Shown here piece after piece: positions 58,607-64,000 of a stretch of DNA of 64,000 bases. Made by a program: the position numbers and the translations under genes. Position 1 is the stretch's first letter. Every line of letters starts with the position of its first letter. The DNA is from Mariannaea sp. PMI_226 (Eukaryota; Ascomycota; Sordariomycetes; Hypocreales; Nectriaceae). The stretch is taken from positions 620,001 to 684,000 of the forward strand of contig JANFOG010000015.1 of NCBI GenBank assembly GCA_024336345.1. The letters are read 5' to 3'. Below the pieces are notes generated by a model that was not told where the DNA came from, did not search any database, and worked only from the letters and a program-made list of their open reading frames with translations.

Positions 58607-60824
58607 CTACTGAAACATGCTAGACAGCTTCCTGTCTGGCCACGCACGAGCATCGCGGAATTTTTCTACCACGCCTCGCAACGCCTTTCGTTCGTACTGG
58701 TCGGTGAAAAAATCTCCGTAGAGCTCCATCCCGAAAGCGGTGTGAACCAAAGCTGGAGGGCACGCTGGATGGCAGAGACTAATGCCACAAAGATCAAGGA
58801 TCATCTGCCTAACTTGGTTCTCAATCTCCCGCCATCGAGCACGGCTTGTGGATTGGCCACTATTTAATAGACTCGTTAGTCATGGCTTGCAACAATGCGC
58901 GACATTTGGGGGGGGGAGGGGGAAATCGCATACCCTAAGAATGGATTTTCGGCCATGAGGACCATTTTCGCAATGATGCACAGCTGCATGCTGGTCACTT
59001 CTAGTGCCGAGGAGTACCAAATGGTCGGGAATATTTCCCCGTTGGCCCTATCGGCTTTGCGGATGAAAAAGGGTTGGAATTCGCGGAGAGCTTCCTCCTC
59101 AAGCTGTTCACCCTGCTTCTGGAGACGCACTTGAGCGTGGTGAAAAAAAATCAGTCAGTATTGCTTGGACGGCATCCAAATGGGGAAATACTATGAGCCC
59201 TTACGCCATTCCTTCTCTGAGCCATCAGACCAGCGCCATTTCGCTACCTGCGCCGTGTGCAAGACGATCTGGTTCGCCTTGGATGCTCCTAAGCCATATT
59301 CGGGCTCGATGATCAGTTGCGGCGGGTGTCTTCTAGTGAATGAATGAAAGATTTCCTGTCGCACGGCCATCCAATATGCTGCTTGGATTAGTGTTCGACT
59401 ACGAAACAGAGATTGTGACGAGGCGCTCCGCAAGACTGCGTCAATGATGGCAAGGAAGTTGACTTGATGTTTGGGCCGAGTGTCTTCAGAAACCCCATCA
59501 GACGTCCCAGTCCGATCATCCTCTTCATCTTCATCATCAATCTCCTCCAGTTGCCTCAGAATCACAGCCGTCGCGATGATGCTCTCAAGTCGCTCACCAT
59601 CCCGAATGGTGTGAAAGTCTCGAAACACTGGAATACATTTCAACGTATACTTCACCGCATCATGTGGTGTCAGATTGGGAAGCAACTGTCCCTGATACAA
59701 AATGCCACCTGGGGTCTTGTACTTTGGCAGCCGGGTAAGGTGGCGAGCGGAAAGGGCAAATATTGAATACATCAACGATGGATGTTGTTTGGCCCTAATG
59801 GGAACCACAAGCTGAAAATGCCTCTTTTCATCGCATAGATCAAACTAGAAATGGCGTAAGTAAGAGTCATGTATGAAACACAGAGAGAGTACTGGGGCAT
59901 ATATACCCAGTGTGATAGCTCCTCCACGAAATATCTGAACAGACAGGCTTCCTGGGGGTCCGTTAGAGGAAAGTAACCGGGATCCGAGGGGCCGTACAAC
60001 GGAACATGGCCAATTGGTGAATTCAGGGATTGGTCTATAGCGTTTAGTCCCTGTCTGAAAGCCCCGCCTGCCACATCCTGGCTTTGAGATGACAGATCAG
60101 ATTGAGGAGTTGTGCTGGGAGGGGTGTTTTGGCCCGAGGGTTGCCACTGCTGGTTAGGAGGATAGGGTTGGGATCTTGTTGCATGATTCCGAGTATTTGG
60201 AGATTGGACTTGTTCATTTCTGCCATAGACTTGTAGAGGAGGGAGAGATGAGGTTTCAGCAAACGGTGAAGCAGGATTCACAGCTGTGGAAGATCTCGCT
60301 TCAAGAACTGTTGAGCCCTGGGAAACATCTGCCTTGGGGGGTTGGGAATCAACACAAACTACAGACCACAATGAAAAGAAAGTAAGCCAGTCAGTGGATA
60401 AAATTTAAAGTAAACGGGCCTTGAACACGAGGAAACATACACTCTCTAATCTCCCCGCTGACCCATCTTTGGTCATGGTTGAACGGGGCCGTAGATGCGT
60501 TGCGAAACACCGTCTTTTTGGCAGGACGTGTGCAGGGCAAGTTGCGAATCTCGCATCGACGGCACTTTGGCCTTGCTTCGTCACCTTTTGCGAATGGAAT
60601 TAGCACCGATGCAAATCAAGTACAACGCATTATTAATAATTGTCCACTTGGGAGCAAATGCAGTTTCTCTTGGTCCATCCACCACTAGGAGAAAAAAAAG
60701 ATGGCTTACATTTCACATGCTTCTCTAGGGTCAACAGGTCAGCCTACGGTTTGCAAAACAAACGATTAGAACGAGGCCATACGGCACCTTTACACTGGAT
60801 ACATGGCCGCTTTGCCAGTGGCAT
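58607..60824 (-). CDS. Zn(II)2Cys6 transcription factor with a microexon, seven exons, 578 aa
   Basis: Exons 60824-60788, 60724-60710, 60584-60441, 60358-59907, 59844-59205, 59129-58934 and 58859-58607 (1,737 nt with stop). The zinc cluster Cys8-x2-Cys11-x6-Cys18-x6-Cys25-x2-Cys28-x6-Cys35 is assembled from three exons; exon 2 is only 15 nt and supplies part of the six-residue spacer KEKHVK, and intron 2 splits the codon of Cys18. A Gln/Pro/Ser-rich disordered stretch follows, then a fungal-specific TF domain: FRYFVEELSHW-FDLCDEKRH across intron 4, SLMYSIFALSARHLTRLPKY, and AYWMAVRQEIFHSFTR. An acidic insert EEIDDEDEEDD lies mid-domain. Nuclear regulator, targets unknown. Every junction keeps frame, supporting the unusual structure. 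Confidence 0.88.
60710..60724 (-). other. 15-nt microexon within the zinc-cluster coding sequence
   Basis: Bounded by ACCCTAG on the 5' side and GTAAGC on the 3' side. It adds AG-AAG-CAT-GTG-AAA-T: with the G from exon 1 it makes Glu-Lys-His-Val-Lys, and with GT from exon 3 it completes a Cys codon. Skipping it would keep the frame but delete five residues of the spacer between Cys2 and Cys3. Confidence 0.75.
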
Positions 60825-61270
60825 CTTGCCATGAACCAACCAAGCCGATGACAATGCAAATATGCGCCCGTCCATCCCCCGCCATACTCAAGGATCTTTT
60901 GCACGCCGCCTGTCACGTGAGCGCGTTAGCTTGGCTCGCTGTTCTTACCGAAGGCGAGACCCGAAGCTAGCAATACAGCTACCCTACACAAAGCCACTTG
61001 TGATTTATTTCTCATGAATTTGAGACTAGCTGCAGCAAATCAATAGTGCCTGATAGAGTTGAATAGTAGAGATCTTTTAATTTCCTTCTATTCAATTTGA
61101 AATATATTTATATACTCAACTTTTATAGGGTGAGGTGCTCTATTTTTTAGTGTTCTAAGTATGTATTTAGTCCACATACCTGCAGCAACTTGGACGTGCA
61201 ACAGTTAGTAGCAATTTCATAGGCACAATTTGCCTTAGTCAGCACTTGTACATATACACCACTACTCACG
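60825..61270. promoter_or_regulatory. Divergent promoter region
   Basis: 0.45 kb between the starts of the Zn2Cys6 gene (minus) and the YdeI-like gene (plus). AT-rich with a TATA-like ATATATTTATATAC at 61101-61115. No gene seen. Confidence 0.5.
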
Positions 61271-61969
61271 ATGATGATCAGAAGCAGGGCAACACGGTTC
61301 TTGTCAACCACATCATTCTTCACGATGCCCAGACAAACAAGATCTAGTACAAAGGCGACAATTTCACAGCCTCTGAAAAAGTCACCTGACGTGTCTGCTG
61401 CCCCAACAGACCTGGAAAATGAACTCTTCGAGAACGCAACAGCATGGGAGACTTGGCTCGAAGCCAACCACCGTTCACACAATGGGCTCTGGCTCAGGTT
61501 GGCCAAAAAGAATGCCGACATCTCCTCCGTCACCTACGACGAAGCTCTCGACGCTGCTCTGTGCTATGGCTGGATAGATGGCCAGAGAAAATCATACGAC
61601 GACCAGTGCTTCATGCAACGCTTCACGCCGCGTCGGAAGAATAGCATCTGGTCGAAACGCAACGTCACCAAAGTCGCCGTCTTGATCGAGACTGGCCTCA
61701 TGAAACCCTCTGGCCAAGCCGAGGTTGACGCTGCCAAGGTTGACGGGAGGTGGGAGCGAGCGTATTCATCCTCGAGCAACGCCGAGGTGCCCCCCGACTT
61801 CCAGGCTGCGTTGGATGCGAACCGCCACGCCTCGGAGTTTTTCAAGACCATCACCAGGTCACAGCGATATTCCTTCATTTTTCGACTTGAGACTGCAAAG
61901 CGACCAGATACGCGGCAGCGGCGGATAGAGCAATTCGTGAAACTTTTGGAGGCTGAAAAGGTGTTATGA
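61271..61969 (+). CDS. YdeI/OmpD-associated-family protein, 232 aa
   Basis: Single exon. After an N-terminal basic Ser/Thr-rich extension (MMIRSRATRFLSTTSFFTMP, which could be a mitochondrial presequence; an internal ATG at 61325 would omit it) comes a YdeI/OmpD-associated domain: ATAWETWLEANHRSHNGLWL, VTYDEALDAALCYGWIDGQR, MQRFTPRRKNSIWSKRNVTK, AEVDAAKVDGRWERAY and PPDFQAALDANRHASEFFKT. This family is widespread in bacteria and found sporadically in fungi; bacterial members are annotated as bacteriocin-protection or stress proteins, but the biochemical role is not known. The patchy fungal distribution raises the possibility of an old bacterial transfer, though codon use here is normal for the window. 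Confidence 0.9.
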   Translation: MMIRSRATRFLSTTSFFTMPRQTRSSTKATISQPLKKSPDVSAAPTDLENELFENATAWETWLEANHRSHNGLWLRLAKKNADISSVTYDEALDAALCYGWIDGQRKSYDDQCFMQRFTPRRKNSIWSKRNVTKVAVLIETGLMKPSGQAEVDAAKVDGRWERAYSSSSNAEVPPDFQAALDANRHASEFFKTITRSQRYSFIFRLETAKRPDTRQRRIEQFVKLLEAEKVL

Positions 61970-62255
61970 GGCTATCATAAAGTAAGCATTGGAGTTTTTT
62001 CCCTCCCCAAAGGTCACACACAGCTAGCGCAGCATCTTTATGGACCAATTCTTGTTTTCTGTATTTTTTTTTAGGGGGGTTTGTAAATCTTTGTTTGTAT
62101 TTTCGGTTCGACCGTGAAAATAAAACAGATTCATAATTACACTAAGGTATGATTATTATAGTTTCCTGGAGTAAAAAGTATTAAAAATTGGTGTGACGAT
62201 AGGAACCAGCGCATGTCACACAAATCACACAGATGCACCCATCCACCACCTACAC
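61970..62255. other. Convergent 3' region
   Basis: AT-rich 0.29 kb between the YdeI-like and 2EXR genes. GTATTTTCGGTTCGACCGTGAAAATA at 62098-62123 contains an inverted repeat (TATTTTC...GAAAATA around CGGTTCGACCG) that could form a hairpin in either 3' UTR. Confidence 0.5.
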
Positions 62256-64000
62256 TCAGAATGCATCGTATTCTGGATATTGTTCCACTTCGTCTTCCTC
62301 GGACTCCTCCTCGGCCATGTCGGCGAATAGAGCGTTTTCCGACGGATCATCGCTTTCGTCATCATCATCATCATCCTCGTCATCGTCGCTGTCCACTTCG
62401 CTCCCATCATCTCCATCTCCATCCTCATCTTCATCCTCAGAATCGACAGGGTGCTCGCGCCGATGGGCACTGAGCCGTTCTGCTAGTGTCGGGCGCGTTG
62501 CAACCTCCTCTTCTTCGTTATCAGATTCACTCTCATCCTCCTCCTCATCTTCAGATCCATCCTCCGTTGCTGATTCATTGTTCTCTTGATTAACGGCAGC
62601 TGGGGAATGCTTTGCATCTTCATCATCGGATTCTGAGTCTGATGTCACCGTTCGAGAGGTCCTGGCACGTTTTGCGGCAGGTTGGTCGGGTTCAGCGTTG
62701 TCCTCATCATCCGAGTCCTCAATCACACGGCGTTTCCTTGTTCTGTTGACAGGGTCGGCCTCTGGGCTTGAGAATCGAGCTTCAGGAGCGTCACTGTCAG
62801 ACTGACTACCTCCTCTCGTATCATCCTGACCGTCGATGGAGATTTCATCCTCGTCGTCGGAACCATATTCCTCAAGAATTGGAGCGTCGTCAATACCGTC
62901 GCTCTCATACTCGTCCAAGTCAGTTCCTTCTTCATCCTCCTCCTCATTCTCATCTTCAGACCCTGAATCATCGGAATTCTCGTTCTGGGGATTGGGAATA
63001 GGGATGTATTCTGGGAGAGACTTGTATTTGCTGATTCCACTTTCAAGCTCAAACAACACCATCGGCCATGCTTTCACGTTCATTCGCTCAAGAGTTCTCT
63101 CAAGAGGTATTGGGATTTCGCCCAAAAGATCCTCAGGAATCTGAAATCTGGCAAAGTCGGGATGGTTTTGGTGATCGGGAAAGCAGAATATGAACTCCAA
63201 ATCTTCGCCCAAACCAGGCTCCTTCTCATAAGTCTCCACAGAATACTGTACCACCATGTCGGACTTGCACCAGTTCAGCTTTGATTTTCGACAATCGTTA
63301 CCCGACATACACAGGAATAGTGTCTGTAAATTAGGGAAATGGGCCACCAATCTAGCGAGGCCGTCGGGATCAAAAGCGTCCTTGTCCTCCCATCCACCGA
63401 TGACGATGTTCTTTACGTGCTCAGGCAAGTTTGACAGGCTTAACTGGTCTTCGGGCCCGATGTTGGTGAGACTGCCGTTGAGGTTGATAATGTCCTTGTC
63501 TCGATGAAACCTCACGATTCCGTCGCCTTCTGGCCCTGCGTCGAGGTCTAAGGCGTGTGGGAACTGTCTGAGTGCTAGTTTGCGAGAGGCCCTGTTGACG
63601 GCCAGTACAGTTCGTATGGGTTTGGTGTGGTCGGAGAGAGTGATGCCATCCTGCAGCAGCCACGATTGTCGAAAATTTGGGTCAGAAAAGTCTTCGATGT
63701 CCCTTGGCCCGCGAGACAATTGGAACTCAAACATGCGAGATGGCATGGTTAATGCAGGACAGAAGAGTTCCCAAATGCGGTGCCTCAGTTCCAGGGGAAG
63801 TCTGGAGAATCCGGATAATGATGAGTCGTCGTCTGAATGGTCGTCGCTGTCCTCCTCAGATTCGTCACCCTCGGCAGCCATTGTGTCGAGTAAACCATGG
63901 TTATCTTCATCCTCAGCTTCGGAATCATCCTCCTCATTCACTTCCTCATCTTCGTGCTCAAGTCTGTCCTCGGCATCATCACTGGCACTGGCATTTTCTT
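62256..64000 (-). CDS. 2EXR-domain protein with long acidic tail; 5' end beyond right edge
   Basis: The open frame ends at 62256 and continues past base 64000 with no stop; the first in-window residues are already acidic (SASDDAEDRLEHEDEEV), so the true start lies outside. A 2EXR-type domain begins FSRLPLELRHRIWELFCPAL, continues with RTVLAVNRASRKLALRQF and ends with LARLVAHFPNLQTLFLCM; such domains are F-box-like fungal modules of unknown role. About 250 C-terminal residues are almost purely Asp/Glu/Ser with two basic islands (NRTRKRRVIEDSDDED and AAKRARTSRT) that look like nuclear localisation signals next to CK2-type acidic serines. Likely a nuclear protein with histone- or chaperone-like acidic tails (inference). 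Confidence 0.88.
   Translation of the reverse strand, partial: ENASASDDAEDRLEHEDEEVNEEDDSEAEDEDNHGLLDTMAAEGDESEEDSDDHSDDDSSLSGFSRLPLELRHRIWELFCPALTMPSRMFEFQLSRGPRDIEDFSDPNFRQSWLLQDGITLSDHTKPIRTVLAVNRASRKLALRQFPHALDLDAGPEGDGIVRFHRDKDIINLNGSLTNIGPEDQLSLSNLPEHVKNIVIGGWEDKDAFDPDGLARLVAHFPNLQTLFLCMSGNDCRKSKLNWCKSDMVVQYSVETYEKEPGLGEDLEFIFCFPDHQNHPDFARFQIPEDLLGEIPIPLERTLERMNVKAWPMVLFELESGISKYKSLPEYIPIPNPQNENSDDSGSEDENEEEDEEGTDLDEYESDGIDDAPILEEYGSDDEDEISIDGQDDTRGGSQSDSDAPEARFSSPEADPVNRTRKRRVIEDSDDEDNAEPDQPAAKRARTSRTVTSDSESDDEDAKHSPAAVNQENNESATEDGSEDEEEDESESDNEEEEVATRPTLAERLSAHRREHPVDSEDEDEDGDGDDGSEVDSDDDEDDDDDDESDDPSENALFADMAEEESEEDEVEQYPEYDAF

Noticed and set aside
62256..62589. Ser-rich plus-strand frame over the 2EXR gene tail
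   Set aside because: It is the antisense image of Asp/Glu codons (TC-rich), not an independent gene.

Overview
The window is nuclear DNA of a filamentous ascomycete. Genes carry short GT-AG introns of about 44-93 bp with CTAAC/CTAAT-like branch sites, and the gene set is fungal throughout: two Zn2Cys6 regulators, a HET-domain protein, a PNP-NACHT STAND protein, a Clr5-ankyrin protein, a 7TM-RGS protein, an F-box protein and a Kex2-type repeat protein. Gene style and families fit Sordariomycetes, probably Hypocreales (Trichoderma- or Fusarium-like), but that placement is inferred from reading and was not searched. I see no tRNA, rRNA, CRISPR array or intact transposon. All exon joins below were read by hand from splice sites and reading-frame continuity; complete models add up to a whole number of codons.

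Layout. 1-1440: 5' part of a minus-strand coiled-coil protein leaving the left edge, with an apparent frameshift. 2.3-4.8 kb: DUF6604 protein. 6.2-7.3 kb: unrecognised protein with an internal duplication. 8.4-9.1 kb: possible tubby/LURP-like protein. 9.2-10.9 kb: Zn2Cys6 regulator. 11.9-13.1 kb: secreted alpha/beta hydrolase of PAF-acetylhydrolase type. 14.1-16.1 kb: cytosolic glutamyl-tRNA synthetase, the one clear housekeeping gene. 19.3-20.3 kb: small ORF and a small secreted protein.

21-51 kb is accessory in character, with long gene-poor AT-rich stretches. It holds an F-box protein, a six-cysteine small secreted protein that only appears after splicing, a multi-pass membrane protein with a signal peptide, and a convergent pair: a PNP-NACHT protein lacking a repeat domain and a Clr5-ankyrin protein rich in repeats. 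A secreted protein follows, built of eight DDGSW units separated by seven Lys-Arg sites (KEP or RiPP-precursor architecture). Then come a tiny His/Gly-rich protein, a secreted alpha-carbonic anhydrase and a HET-domain protein.

52-64 kb: 7TM-RGS signalling protein, a 4.1 kb gene-free stretch, a second Zn2Cys6 regulator whose zinc cluster is split by a 15-nt microexon, a YdeI/OmpD-associated-type protein, and an acidic 2EXR-domain protein leaving the right edge.

No biosynthetic gene cluster is evident. The recurring themes are self/non-self recognition or cell-death families (NACHT, HET, Clr5-ANK) and secreted small or repetitive proteins. The best candidate for something new is the Kex2 repeat protein at 42.8-43.8 kb.
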